Origin: DAIMFL01 sp964372215
Lineage (GTDB): Bacteria; Pseudomonadota; Alphaproteobacteria; Dongiales; Dongiaceae
DNA: 34,949 nucleotides
Assembly (NCBI GenBank): GCA_964372215.1
Contig: CAYJQC010000039.1
Location: 1-34,949 of the forward strand
Direction of reading: 5' to 3'
Made by a program: the position numbers and the translations under genes
The notes under the pieces: model-generated
What the model was told of the DNA's origin: nothing
The model's database searches: none
What the model saw: only the letters and a program-made list of their open reading frames with translations
In this document: one piece after another, positions 1 through 10,172 of the stretch
Numbering within the stretch: position 1 is the stretch's first letter
Layout: each line of letters opens with the position of its first letter

Positions 1-2
1 CC

Positions 3-701
<699 letters not shown>

Positions 702-757
702 CCCGGACCGCGTCCCGCACCCGCCCCGAACCCCGATAGCGCGCGGAAGCTGCCGGC

Positions 758-1633
758 ATGCCCAGCCTCAAGGACCTGAAGAACCGGATCAACAGCGTCA
801 AGTCGACGCAGAAGATCACGTCCGCCATGAAGATGGTGGCGGCGGCGAAGCTCAGGCGCGCGCAGGAGCAGGCCGAGGCGGCGCGGCCGTTCGCCGAGCG
901 CATGGAGCGGGTGGTCGGCGCGCTGACCGCCAGCATGGCCGGCCAGGAGGGCGCGCCGGCGATGCTCGCCGGCACCGGCCGCGAACAGGTGCATCTGCTC
1001 GTCGTCGCGACCTCGGACCGCGGCCTGTGCGGCGGCTTCAACTCGTCGATCGTGCGCGGTGCCCGGCGGGCGATCCGCGAACTGCTCAACGACGGCAAAG
1101 AGGTCAAGCTGCTGTGCGTCGGCCGCAAGGGCCGCGACCAGCTGCGCCGCGACTACGGCAAGCACATCATCGGCACGATCGAGGACATCGCGCGTCCGCG
1201 CCTCACCTTCGCGGCCGCCGACGGCATCGCCAACCGGGTCACCGCGATGTACGAGGCCGGCGAGTTCGACGTCTGCACGGTCATCTACAACCGCTTCAAG
1301 TCGGTCATCACCCAGGTGGTGACGCTGCAGCAGATCATCCCGTTCGCCGCGCCGGCGTCGGGCCCGGCCGACAGCGGCGTCTACTATGAATGCGAGCCGG
1401 ACGAGGGCGAGATCCTGGAAGCCCTGCTGCCGCGCAACCTGGCGGTCCAGATCTATCGCGCGCTGCTGGAAAGCGCGGCGAGCGAGCAGGGTGCCCGGAT
1501 GAGCGCGATGGACAACGCGACCCGCAACGCCGGCGACATGATCAACAACCTGACGATCATCTACAACCGATCGCGCCAGGCCTATATCACCAAGGAGCTG
1601 ATCGAGATCATCTCCGGCGCCGAGGCGATGTAA
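758..1633 (+). CDS. atpG: ATP synthase F1 subunit gamma
   Basis: The 291-residue product has the normal length of the gamma subunit, the central rotor shaft that couples proton flow through Fo to catalysis in the alpha3beta3 head. The N-terminal helix, with SLKDLKNRINSVKSTQKIT and the following MKMVAAAKLRRAQ, and the C-terminal helix, with RQAYITKELIEIISGAEAM, are both diagnostic. The middle Rossmann-like part contains the conserved DRGLCGGFN segment. The ATG is preceded by a GGAAG element about nine bases upstream. The gene sits between atpA and atpD, with a 50-base gap before atpD, and is expected to share the operon transcript. Confidence 0.98.
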   Translation: MPSLKDLKNRINSVKSTQKITSAMKMVAAAKLRRAQEQAEAARPFAERMERVVGALTASMAGQEGAPAMLAGTGREQVHLLVVATSDRGLCGGFNSSIVRGARRAIRELLNDGKEVKLLCVGRKGRDQLRRDYGKHIIGTIEDIARPRLTFAAADGIANRVTAMYEAGEFDVCTVIYNRFKSVITQVVTLQQIIPFAAPASGPADSGVYYECEPDEGEILEALLPRNLAVQIYRALLESAASEQGARMSAMDNATRNAGDMINNLTIIYNRSRQAYITKELIEIISGAEAM

Positions 1634-1683
1634 CGGACGCGGCGCCGCCGGCCACGGGCGGCAGCCGAGCAGAGGAGCTTTTC

Positions 1684-3120
1684 ATGGCGAAGAATATTGT
1701 CGGCAAGATCACGCAGATTCTGGGCGCCGTCGTCGACGTGCAGTTCGAGGGCGATCTGCCGGCCATTCTGAACGCGCTTCACGTTCAGAACCATGGCAAC
1801 ACGCTGGTGCTCGAGGTCGCGCAGCATCTCGGCGAGAGCACCGTGCGCACCATCGCCATGGACACCACCGACGGCCTGGTCCGCGGCCAGGAGGCGACCG
1901 ACACCGGCGACGCGATCCGCATGCCGGTCGGGCCCGAGACCCTGGGCCGCATCATCAACGTGATCGGCGATCCCGTGGACGAGCGCGGCCCGGTCAACGC
2001 CAAGTCGACCCTGCCGATCCATCGCCAGGCACCGGACTTCGTCGATCAGTCGACCGAGACCCAGATCCTGGTCACCGGCATCAAGGTCGTCGACCTGCTG
2101 GCGCCCTATGCCAAGGGCGGCAAGATCGGCCTGTTCGGCGGCGCCGGCGTCGGCAAGACGGTCACCATCATGGAACTCATCAACAACATCGCCAAGGCGC
2201 ATGGCGGCGTGTCGGTGTTCGCCGGGGTGGGCGAGCGCACCCGCGAAGGCAACGACCTCTATCACGAGATGATCGAAGGCAACGTCATCAAGCTCAACGA
2301 CGACGGCAGCACGACCGGCTCCAAGGTGGCGCTGGTCTACGGCCAGATGAACGAGCCGCCGGGCGCGCGCATGCGGGTCGGCCTGTCCGGCCTGACGGTC
2401 GCCGAGTATTTCCGCGACGAGGAAGGCCAGGACGTGCTGTTCTTCGTCGACAACATTTTCCGCTTCACCCAGGCGGGCTCGGAAGTGTCGGCCATGCTGG
2501 GCCGCATTCCCTCCGCGGTGGGCTATCAGCCGACCCTGTCGACCGACATGGGCGCGCTGCAGGAGCGCATCACCTCGACCAAGAAGGGCTCGATCACCTC
2601 GGTGCAGGCCATCTACGTGCCGGCCGACGATCTGACCGACCCGGCGCCGGCGACCTCGTTCGCCCATCTGGACGCCACCACGGTGCTGAGCCGCTCGATC
2701 GCCGAGATGGCGATCTTCCCGGCTGTCGACCCGCTCGATTCGACCAGCCGCGTGCTCGACCCGCGAGTCGTCGGCGACGAGCACTACCAGGTGGCGCGCG
2801 ACGTGCAGAAGGTGCTGCAGGCCTACAAGTCGCTGCAGGACATCATCGCCATTCTCGGCATGGACGAGCTGTCGGAAGAGGACAAGCTGACGGTCGCCCG
2901 GGCGCGCAAGATCCAGCGCTTCCTGTCGCAGCCGTTCCACGTCGCCGAGGTGTTCACCGGCACGCCCGGCGTGTTCGTCGCTCTCGAGGACACCATCAAG
3001 GGCTTCAAGGGCATCGTCGCCGGCGAGTATGACGACCTGCCGGAGTCGGCCTTCTACATGGTCGGCACCATCGACGAGGTGATGGACAAGGCGCGCAAGA
3101 TGGCGGCCGAGGCCGCCTGA
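1684..3120 (+). CDS. atpD: ATP synthase F1 subunit beta (catalytic)
   Basis: The 478-residue product carries all beta-subunit hallmarks. These are the P-loop GGAGVGKT at about residues 152-159, the catalytic glutamate segment GERTREGNDLYHEM, the Walker B region ending in FFVDNIFRFTQAGSEVS, and the DELSEED loop near the C-terminus (GMDELSEEDKL). It catalyses ATP synthesis in the F1 head. The start at 1684 is supported by a strong AGAGGAG ribosome binding site at 1671-1677 with six bases of spacing. The reading frame stays open upstream for about 290 bases, but that part overlaps atpG and is not coding. A repeat element separates it from atpC. Confidence 0.99.
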   Translation: MAKNIVGKITQILGAVVDVQFEGDLPAILNALHVQNHGNTLVLEVAQHLGESTVRTIAMDTTDGLVRGQEATDTGDAIRMPVGPETLGRIINVIGDPVDERGPVNAKSTLPIHRQAPDFVDQSTETQILVTGIKVVDLLAPYAKGGKIGLFGGAGVGKTVTIMELINNIAKAHGGVSVFAGVGERTREGNDLYHEMIEGNVIKLNDDGSTTGSKVALVYGQMNEPPGARMRVGLSGLTVAEYFRDEEGQDVLFFVDNIFRFTQAGSEVSAMLGRIPSAVGYQPTLSTDMGALQERITSTKKGSITSVQAIYVPADDLTDPAPATSFAHLDATTVLSRSIAEMAIFPAVDPLDSTSRVLDPRVVGDEHYQVARDVQKVLQAYKSLQDIIAILGMDELSEEDKLTVARARKIQRFLSQPFHVAEVFTGTPGVFVALEDTIKGFKGIVAGEYDDLPESAFYMVGTIDEVMDKARKMAAEAA

Positions 3121-3136
3121 TTTGGGCAGAGGCAGT

Positions 3137-3200
3137 TCGGCCCTCGTGCTTCGACAAGCTCGGCATGAGGGCCTCATCCTGAGCCTGACGAAGGATGAGG
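3137..3200. repeat. 64-bp interspersed palindromic repeat, copy 1, between atpD and atpC
   Basis: The left arm starts CTTCGACAAGCTCGGCATGA and the right arm is an imperfect reverse complement (CCTCATCCTGAGCCTGACGA), so the unit can fold into a hairpin with arms of about 22 bases. A second copy at 24589-24652 is identical at 61 of 64 positions, counted by eye. Elements of this sequence family are dispersed in many high-GC alphaproteobacterial genomes. They give rise to spurious predicted peptides containing PSCRACRSTRA. It sits inside an operon, so the hairpin will be present in the atp mRNA. Confidence 0.85.
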
Positions 3201-3234
3201 CTCGCAGGGTCCGCAAGGTGGGTGGGATTTACTG

Positions 3235-3648
3235 ATGGCCGAGCAGGTCCAGTTCGAACTGGTGTCGCCGGAGCGGCTGCTGATGTCGCAGCCGGTCGAC
3301 ATGGTGGTGGTGCCGGGCGTCGAAGGCGATTTCGGCGCGCTGCTGGACCACGCGCCGTTCATCTCGGCGTTGCGGCCGGGCGTGATCGCGGTGTTCGAGG
3401 GCGGCCAGGTGACCAGCCGGCTGTTCGTCGCCGGCGGCTTCGCCGAGCTGACGCCCGAGCGCTGCACCGTGCTGGCCGAGCGGGCGCTGCCGGTCGGCGA
3501 TCTCGACCGCGCCGTGATCGACAGCGAGATCAGCGACGCCCGCGACGACCTGGCCGAGGCCAAGGACGAGCGCGAGCGGGCCGATGCCGAACGCCGGATC
3601 GCGGTCGGCGAGGCGATGATCGAGGCGATGGGAACGCTGCCCTACTAG
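3235..3648 (+). CDS. atpC: ATP synthase F1 subunit epsilon
   Basis: The 137-residue product matches the epsilon subunit, the small rotor/regulatory subunit that binds gamma and can inhibit ATP hydrolysis. The N-terminal beta-sandwich starts VQFELVSPERLLMSQ and contains VVVPGVEGDFGALLDHAPFI and the GGFAEL turn. The C-terminal helical hairpin is rich in Ala, Glu, Asp and Arg. The gap from atpD is 114 bases, long for this operon, and is largely filled by the palindromic repeat. A purine-rich GGTGGGTGGGA stretch about six bases before the ATG can serve as the ribosome binding site. Confidence 0.96.
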   Translation: MAEQVQFELVSPERLLMSQPVDMVVVPGVEGDFGALLDHAPFISALRPGVIAVFEGGQVTSRLFVAGGFAELTPERCTVLAERALPVGDLDRAVIDSEISDARDDLAEAKDERERADAERRIAVGEAMIEAMGTLPY

Positions 3649-3822
3649 GTCGCGCGAGTCGCGCCTTGTGGTCCGGACCGGTGAGCGGGCGTTCCGGAGA
3701 GACTGTTCAAATCGCGACCTCGAGTACTACGGGGTTGAAACTGCGGCATTTTTGCCATGTCGCGTCCCCCCTTGCGCCGCACCCGAGAATTCACAAAATA
3801 GAGACTGATCGCCGAGCCCCCG

Positions 3823-4665
3823 ATGCGGGCTGTCGATGTCACGGGATTGCTGATGCACTGGACCTTGGACGACATACCTTGGGACCGCTTCGACGCGAAC
3901 CGTGTCGATTCCGAGATTCTGTCGGTGGTGAAAGCCGCCAGCATGGTCGAGGCGAACGGCGGCGACTACGCCACCTATCTGTGCCGGGTGTTCCACGACG
4001 ACCCGGACTTCCAGAAGCTGACCCATGAATGGGCCGCGGAGGAAGTGCAGCACGGCATGGCGCTCGCGCGCTGGGCCAAGCTCGCCGATCCCAATTTCGA
4101 TTTCGACGCCGCGTTCAAGCGGTTCAACGACGGCTTCAAGGTGCCGCTCGATGTCGACAAGTCGGTGCGCGGCTCGCGCTCGGGCGAGCTGGTGGCCCGC
4201 TGCATCGTCGAGACCGGAACCAGCTCCTATTACGCCGCGTTGATGGAGGCGGCCCGCGAGCCGGTGCTGAAGGAGGTCTGCCGCAAAATCGCGGCCGACG
4301 AGCTCAGGCACTACAAGCTGTTCTACGACACCATGAATCGCTATCTGAAGCGCGAGCGGATCGGCCCGGTGCGGCGCCTGATGACCGCCCTAAGCAGGAT
4401 CCGCGAGTCGGAGGACGACGAGCTCGCCTATGCCTACTACGCCGCGAACGAACCGGTCGGCGTCTACGACCGCAAGCGCTACAGCAACGCCTATGCGCGG
4501 CGCGCCTTTTCCTACTATCGGCCGCATCACGTGCAGCGCGGCATCGCCATGGCGCTCAAGGCCTCGGGGCTGAAGCCCAATGGCCGCCTCAACGTCTTGC
4601 TCTCGCGGCTTGCCTACCGGTTCCTGCGGACCCGCAGCGCACGCCTGGCGCGCGCCGGGTACTAG
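3823..4665 (+). CDS. Ferritin-like diiron-carboxylate protein
   Basis: The 280-residue protein has a complete set of ligands for a ferritin/R2-like diiron four-helix bundle. Numbering from the 3823 start these are Glu43, Glu74 with His77 (EEVQH), Glu130, and Glu160 with His163 (DELRH). The spacing resembles the soluble acyl-ACP desaturase and R2-like oxidase groups rather than iron-storage ferritins. The chemistry could be oxygen activation or peroxide/iron handling, and the substrate is unknown. An alternative ATG at 3853 (protein beginning MHWTLDDIPWDRF) is also plausible, with a GGGA element before it; the upstream ATG was kept because the frame is open. It lies 174 bases after atpC, so it may have its own promoter, and is followed 41 bases later by a GST-like gene. 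Confidence 0.8.
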   Translation: MRAVDVTGLLMHWTLDDIPWDRFDANRVDSEILSVVKAASMVEANGGDYATYLCRVFHDDPDFQKLTHEWAAEEVQHGMALARWAKLADPNFDFDAAFKRFNDGFKVPLDVDKSVRGSRSGELVARCIVETGTSSYYAALMEAAREPVLKEVCRKIAADELRHYKLFYDTMNRYLKRERIGPVRRLMTALSRIRESEDDELAYAYYAANEPVGVYDRKRYSNAYARRAFSYYRPHHVQRGIAMALKASGLKPNGRLNVLLSRLAYRFLRTRSARLARAGY

Positions 4666-4706
4666 CCTGGAGTTCTGATCGTCCAACGTCGCGCCGGAGA
4701 TCGCCC

Positions 4707-5366
4707 ATGCCGGCCGAACGTCCGTTGCTTTACGCTCATTGGCGCTCCGGCAATTGCTACAAGCCGGCGCTGATGCTGGCGCTGTGCGGCACGGATTTCG
4801 ACTACCGACAGGTCGATCTGCCGGGCGGCGAGACCCGCCGGCCGGACTACCGGGCGATCAACCGCTTCCGCGAAGTCCCGGTGCTGGAGGTCGATGGCCG
4901 GCGGATCTGCCAGTCCACGGTGATCCTCACCTACCTCGCCGATCGTGCCGGGACATTCGGTGGCCGCGACGCTGCCGAGCGCGGTCGCATCGCGGAATGG
5001 CTCGCCTGGGAAAACCAGCGGCTGCTCGGCAGCGTCACCCAGTGCCGCTTCATGCGCAACTTCATGACGGACGTGCCGCTGGCGCTGCTGGATTTCTTCA
5101 CCGAGCGCTCGGAAGCGGCGCTCGGCTTCCTCGACGAGACCCTGTGCGAGTCCGCCTACCTGACTGGCGCCGAGCCGACCATCGCCGACATCGCGTCCTG
5201 CGCCTATCTCTACTGGCTGGATCAGGCCGGGCTCGACGCCGCGCGCTGGCCGGCGGTGGGAAGCTGGCTCGATCGCATCGCCGCGCTGCCCGGCTGGCAG
5301 CATCCCGATCGGCTGCTGCCGCGCCAGTCGGGGTCGCTGCGGTTCGGCGCCACTATTTCCGGATGA
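4707..5366 (+). CDS. Glutathione S-transferase family protein
   Basis: The 219-residue protein has the usual length and layout of a cytosolic GST. An N-terminal thioredoxin-fold domain (about residues 1-80) contains the cis-proline segment FREVPVLEVDG and the glutathione-binding QST. An all-helical C-terminal domain contains the conserved N-capping/hydrophobic staple region ending PTIADIASCAYLYWL. The likely catalytic residue is a serine in WRSGNCYKP. The substrate cannot be told from sequence. The start at 4707 gives a normal GST N-terminus. Its 3' end overlaps the convergent rppH gene by 14 bases. Confidence 0.88.
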   Translation: MPAERPLLYAHWRSGNCYKPALMLALCGTDFDYRQVDLPGGETRRPDYRAINRFREVPVLEVDGRRICQSTVILTYLADRAGTFGGRDAAERGRIAEWLAWENQRLLGSVTQCRFMRNFMTDVPLALLDFFTERSEAALGFLDETLCESAYLTGAEPTIADIASCAYLYWLDQAGLDAARWPAVGSWLDRIAALPGWQHPDRLLPRQSGSLRFGATISG

Positions 5367-5886
5367 GCCGGGCGAACTCCTCGACCACCGCCTCGTAGAG
5401 CGGCCGCTTGAACTTCACGATCAGGCCGGGGAGCGCCGCCATCTCGGCCCATTTCCAGTCGAGGAACTCCGGGTGCTCGGTCGCGAGATTGATATCCCGA
5501 TCGCTGCCGGTGAAGTGGAAGGCGAACCACTTCTGCTCCTGGCCGCGGAACCGGCCGCCCCACAGCCGGGACACCAGCTCGACCGGCAGGTCGTAGCGCA
5601 GCCAGTCGCGGCTCTCGGCGATCAGCTCGGCCGCGGCGGTGCCGATCTCTTCCGCCATCTCGCGCCACGCCGCCTCGATCGGCGCCTCGCCCTTGTCGAT
5701 GCCGCCCTGCGGCATCTGCCAGGCGTCCGACGGCATGTCGATGCGCCGTGCCACGAACACGCGGGCGCGATCGTCGAGCAGCATGATGCCGACGCCGCGG
5801 CGATAGGGCAGTCGGGCGACCGCCGCCGGATCCGGCGCATCGTCGGTGCCGGCGGCCCGGTCGCGACGGTTCTTCTTGCGGCTCAT
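5353..5886 (-). CDS. rppH: RNA pyrophosphohydrolase (Nudix)
   Basis: The 177-residue protein has a full Nudix box at about residues 61-83, GGIDKGEAPIEAAWREMAEE followed by IGT, with the catalytic REMAEE core. The RppH-specific contexts YRRGVGIMLL, WQMPQGGID and a C-terminal VVEEFARLI are present. RppH removes pyrophosphate from the 5' triphosphate of mRNAs and so triggers RNase E-dependent decay; alphaproteobacterial members are also annotated as dinucleoside polyphosphate hydrolases. The first 22 residues are a basic, low-complexity extension. The ATG overlaps the stop of the preceding deacetylase gene by four bases (ATGA), so the two are translationally coupled. Confidence 0.95.
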   Translation of the reverse strand: MSRKKNRRDRAAGTDDAPDPAAVARLPYRRGVGIMLLDDRARVFVARRIDMPSDAWQMPQGGIDKGEAPIEAAWREMAEEIGTAAAELIAESRDWLRYDLPVELVSRLWGGRFRGQEQKWFAFHFTGSDRDINLATEHPEFLDWKWAEMAALPGLIVKFKRPLYEAVVEEFARLIRK

Positions 5887-7490
5887 CGCAGCGCCTGCTG
5901 GCCGGCCACCGCCGAGATCGGCGCCAGCACCAGGCCCTTGCCGGCCAGGCCGCGGGACCATGCGGTCAGCCGCTCGATCGTCACCGGATAGGCGTAGCCC
6001 ATGGCGACCGCGACTCCGGCGGTGCGCGCGATCCGCTCGACCTGCTGCAGCCGCCCGTCGATCGCCACCCGGGATGCCTCGTTGTCGATGAAGCGATCGT
6101 TGATGGCGTGGGCGGCGCCGGCCTCGGCGGCCAGCTTGGCGGCCAGACTGTTGGCGGCGGCGCGCGAATCCAACATCAGCAGGCCGCGCCGCGCCAGCTC
6201 CGCCATGATCGGCGCCAGGTTCGCCGCATCGGTGGTAAAACGCGATCCCATGTAGGTGGCGACGCCGACATAGCCCTCGGCGCGGCGCAGGGTCCAGTCG
6301 AGCCGCGCCAGGTTGGTCTGGGCGTCGAGCGAGGTCAGCAGGGCCTGTGGCCCCGGATCGTCGCGCGGGAAGCTCGCCGGCTCCATCGGCAGGTCGATCA
6401 GCACCTCGTGCCCGGCGGCGCGCGCCATCGCCACCCACTCGTCCAGCCGGTTGGAGTACGGGCTGAACGACAGGGTGATCTCGGCCGGCAGCTGCTGGAT
6501 CGCCGCCGTGGTCGACGCCTCGGACAGGCCGAGGCCGGCGATCACCACGGCGATCCGCGGCCGGGTCTCGTCCGGGGGGAAGGGCCGGGCGAAGCGGCGC
6601 CAGGCCGGGATCACCCCGGGCGGCACGTTGGCCGCGGCCAGCTGGGTCGATTCCTCGGCATCGCCGGCCGCGCCATCACCTGCGCCGTCGGTGCCGTGGG
6701 TGGCGGGCGCCGGTGCGTCGGCGGCATGGCCATCCGCCGGGGCCGCGGCGGGCGGGCTCTCGGCGACCGCGCCGTGACCGGTCGCGGCGTCCGGCGGCGG
6801 CGCCTCGACCGGCGGCGCCGGCGGCGGGGGCTCGTCCGCCCCGGCGGTCTCGGGCGCGGCGCCGGCGTGGATTTCTGCCGGTGGTGCCGGCGCGTGCCCG
6901 GCGGCGGCCTCGGCCTGCGTCTCGGACCCGGGCATCTCGGATGCCGGCGCTTCGGGTTCGGGTGCCGGGGCCGCCTGGTGTTCCGGCTCGGCCGGCGCTG
7001 GGGGTGGCACTTCGGCGGCGGTGTCGCCGGCGGCAGTCTGCTCGCCGTGCCCGGCTTCCGCCGGTGCTGCCGCGGTGGCGACGTCAGCCGACGGCGGCGG
7101 CACGGCTTGGTCCCCGGCGCCATCGCTTGCGGGTGGCGCGATGCGGTCGTCGGCGCCGACCGCGGGCGCCGCTTCGTGCGCGTCGGTGTCGCCATCGCCC
7201 GGCGGCGCGGTCGCCAGCTCGGCCTCCGCACTCGGCGCCCCGGCGTCTTCGAGCTCGGCGACGACCTGCGGCGCCGATTCCGGCGCCCCCGATTCGGCGG
7301 ACGGCGCGGCCGACAGCATGCTCGGCAGCTCGACCTCGATCGCCGGGGGGCTCGCCAGCAGGCGATCGAGCTGCCCGCTCAGATGCAGCCACGCCACCCC
7401 CGCGCCGGCCGCGAGCAGGAGCAGCAGGGCCGCGATCACCGGCGCCCCGCCGGACCGTCTATCGGTCGTTTCGGGGCGGCGTCCGAACAT
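5883..7490 (-). CDS. Divergent polysaccharide deacetylase family protein
   Basis: The 535-residue protein has three parts. An N-terminal membrane anchor occupies about residues 16-37. A very long Pro/Ala/Glu-rich linker runs over about residues 50-290. A C-terminal domain of the 'divergent polysaccharide deacetylase' family (PF04748) begins RPRIAVVIAGLGLSEASTTA and includes LPAEITLSFSPYSNRLDEW, GHEVLIDLPMEP and VATYMGSRFT. The anchor predicts that the catalytic domain sits in the periplasm, with the linker reaching across or into peptidoglycan. In alphaproteobacteria this family regularly lies beside ctpA and envC-like genes, as here, suggesting a cell-wall role. Its actual substrate is not established. 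Confidence 0.9.
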   Translation of the reverse strand: MFGRRPETTDRRSGGAPVIAALLLLLAAGAGVAWLHLSGQLDRLLASPPAIEVELPSMLSAAPSAESGAPESAPQVVAELEDAGAPSAEAELATAPPGDGDTDAHEAAPAVGADDRIAPPASDGAGDQAVPPPSADVATAAAPAEAGHGEQTAAGDTAAEVPPPAPAEPEHQAAPAPEPEAPASEMPGSETQAEAAAGHAPAPPAEIHAGAAPETAGADEPPPPAPPVEAPPPDAATGHGAVAESPPAAAPADGHAADAPAPATHGTDGAGDGAAGDAEESTQLAAANVPPGVIPAWRRFARPFPPDETRPRIAVVIAGLGLSEASTTAAIQQLPAEITLSFSPYSNRLDEWVAMARAAGHEVLIDLPMEPASFPRDDPGPQALLTSLDAQTNLARLDWTLRRAEGYVGVATYMGSRFTTDAANLAPIMAELARRGLLMLDSRAAANSLAAKLAAEAGAAHAINDRFIDNEASRVAIDGRLQQVERIARTAGVAVAMGYAYPVTIERLTAWSRGLAGKGLVLAPISAVAGQQALR

Positions 7491-7531
7491 GCGCTCTCCC
7501 GCGGCGGGCCGTCAGGCCGCCGCCAGGTCCA

Positions 7532-8851
<1,320 letters not shown>

Positions 8852-8858
8852 CGGCTCC

Positions 8859-10172
8859 TCATTCGGTCTTGTTGTCGCGGATGTCCAGCCAGGGCAAGGG
8901 ATTGATCGGCTGGCCGTCGCGGCGCAGCTCCAGGTACAACTCGGGTTCGCCGCCGGCGGCGGGGCCCATGACGCCCACCGGTTCTCCAGCCAGCAGCCAC
9001 TGTCCGACGATCGCATCGGTCCGGCCCAGACCCGCGAGCAGCGTATGATACCCACCGGCATGTTCCAGGATCAAGATTTCGCCATAGCCGCGAAACGGGC
9101 CGCGGAACATGACCTGGCCGTCGAACGGCGCCACCACCTGGGCCTGGGGCCGGGTGGCGATGGTCAGGCCCTTGCTGGTCTGCTGTCCGGCGCCCCCGAT
9201 TTCGCCGTAACGGGTCACCACCCGGCCGCGCGCCGGGGCGGTCAGGCTGGCTTCGGTTGTCGGGAACCGGCGGATTTCCGGCGGCCGGTCGAGCCGCAGC
9301 AGGGAGGCCGGCTGGGCGTTGGCGCCTTCCGGGTCAACGTCGGGCGCGCTGTCCTCGGGGGCCGGCGGCGGGGCCGCGGCGGGGCTGCCGGGCGGCGGCG
9401 GCTTGAGGCCCGGCACCGGCGGCGGCACCAAGGCGATCTGGGTCATCAGGTCCTTGAGATCGGTGGCCTGACGGGCCAGCAGGGCGACCCGGGTCTCCAG
9501 GGCCTGGCGCTCGCTTTCGGTCGCCTGCTGCAGTGTCTGCTTCTCCTCGACCAGCGCCGCGAGCTGGCGCCGCTCGTCCTCCAGCCGCGCGTCGGCCGCC
9601 GCCAGCTCCTGGCGCCGTCCGTCGATCTGCTGGCGCAGCAGGCGCAGCGATTCGAGCTCGTCCTTGAGCGACCGGGCGCGACCTTCGACCGCCGGCAAGG
9701 CGACCTTGAGCAGCGCCGCGCCGCGCACCGTGTCGAGCGGGCTCGCCGGGCCGAGCAGCATCGCCTCGGGCGGCTGCAGCGCCAGGCGCTGGAGCGCGCC
9801 GACGATCGCCGCGAGCTGGCCATGGCGCGCGGTCAGCTCGCTCCGGGCGATCGATTCGCGGGTCTCCAAGGCGACCAGGGTGGATTCGAGGCTGGACATC
9901 TCTTCTTCGCTGTCCTGTGCCGCCTTGGCCGCGGCGATCAGCTCGCGCTGAAGCTTTGCCACTTCCTCGGCCAGCGCCTGGGATTCCGATTCCAGCGTCG
10001 CGACGCGGCCGCTTTCGGCCTGCAGGGTCTGGGTCAGGGAATCGAGCCGGCCCGGATCGGCTTCCTCCGCGCTCTGTGCCGGAACCGCCAGCAGGCCCAG
10101 GCATCCGACCGCCGCGAACGCGAGGGGCGACGCCGGCCGGCGCCGGCGGCCGCGCGGGTCAGGCCGGAACAC
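8859..10172 (-). CDS. EnvC-like murein hydrolase activator (coiled coil plus degenerate LytM)
   Basis: The 437-residue protein has a basic N-terminus and a hydrophobic signal segment (PLAFAAVGCLGLLAVPAQSA). Two long heptad-rich coiled-coil stretches follow (about residues 40-115 and 165-255), then a Pro-rich linker and a C-terminal M23/LytM-type domain starting near the conserved RGRVVTRYGE. The zinc ligands of active M23 peptidases are not visible. Where HxxxD is expected the sequence reads TSKGL, and where HxH is expected it reads ELYLELRRDG. This is the pattern of EnvC/NlpD-type activators, which stimulate amidases during division without cutting the wall themselves. The start overlaps the 3' end of gpmI by 14 bases, which couples the two genes. 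Confidence 0.9.
   Translation of the reverse strand: MFRPDPRGRRRRPASPLAFAAVGCLGLLAVPAQSAEEADPGRLDSLTQTLQAESGRVATLESESQALAEEVAKLQRELIAAAKAAQDSEEEMSSLESTLVALETRESIARSELTARHGQLAAIVGALQRLALQPPEAMLLGPASPLDTVRGAALLKVALPAVEGRARSLKDELESLRLLRQQIDGRRQELAAADARLEDERRQLAALVEEKQTLQQATESERQALETRVALLARQATDLKDLMTQIALVPPPVPGLKPPPPGSPAAAPPPAPEDSAPDVDPEGANAQPASLLRLDRPPEIRRFPTTEASLTAPARGRVVTRYGEIGGAGQQTSKGLTIATRPQAQVVAPFDGQVMFRGPFRGYGEILILEHAGGYHTLLAGLGRTDAIVGQWLLAGEPVGVMGPAAGGEPELYLELRRDGQPINPLPWLDIRDNKTE

Noticed and set aside
1582..3216. 544-codon minus-strand open frame opposite atpD
   Set aside because: Antisense shadow of atpD; its N-terminus translates the palindromic repeat (PSCRACRSTRA), a familiar artefact.
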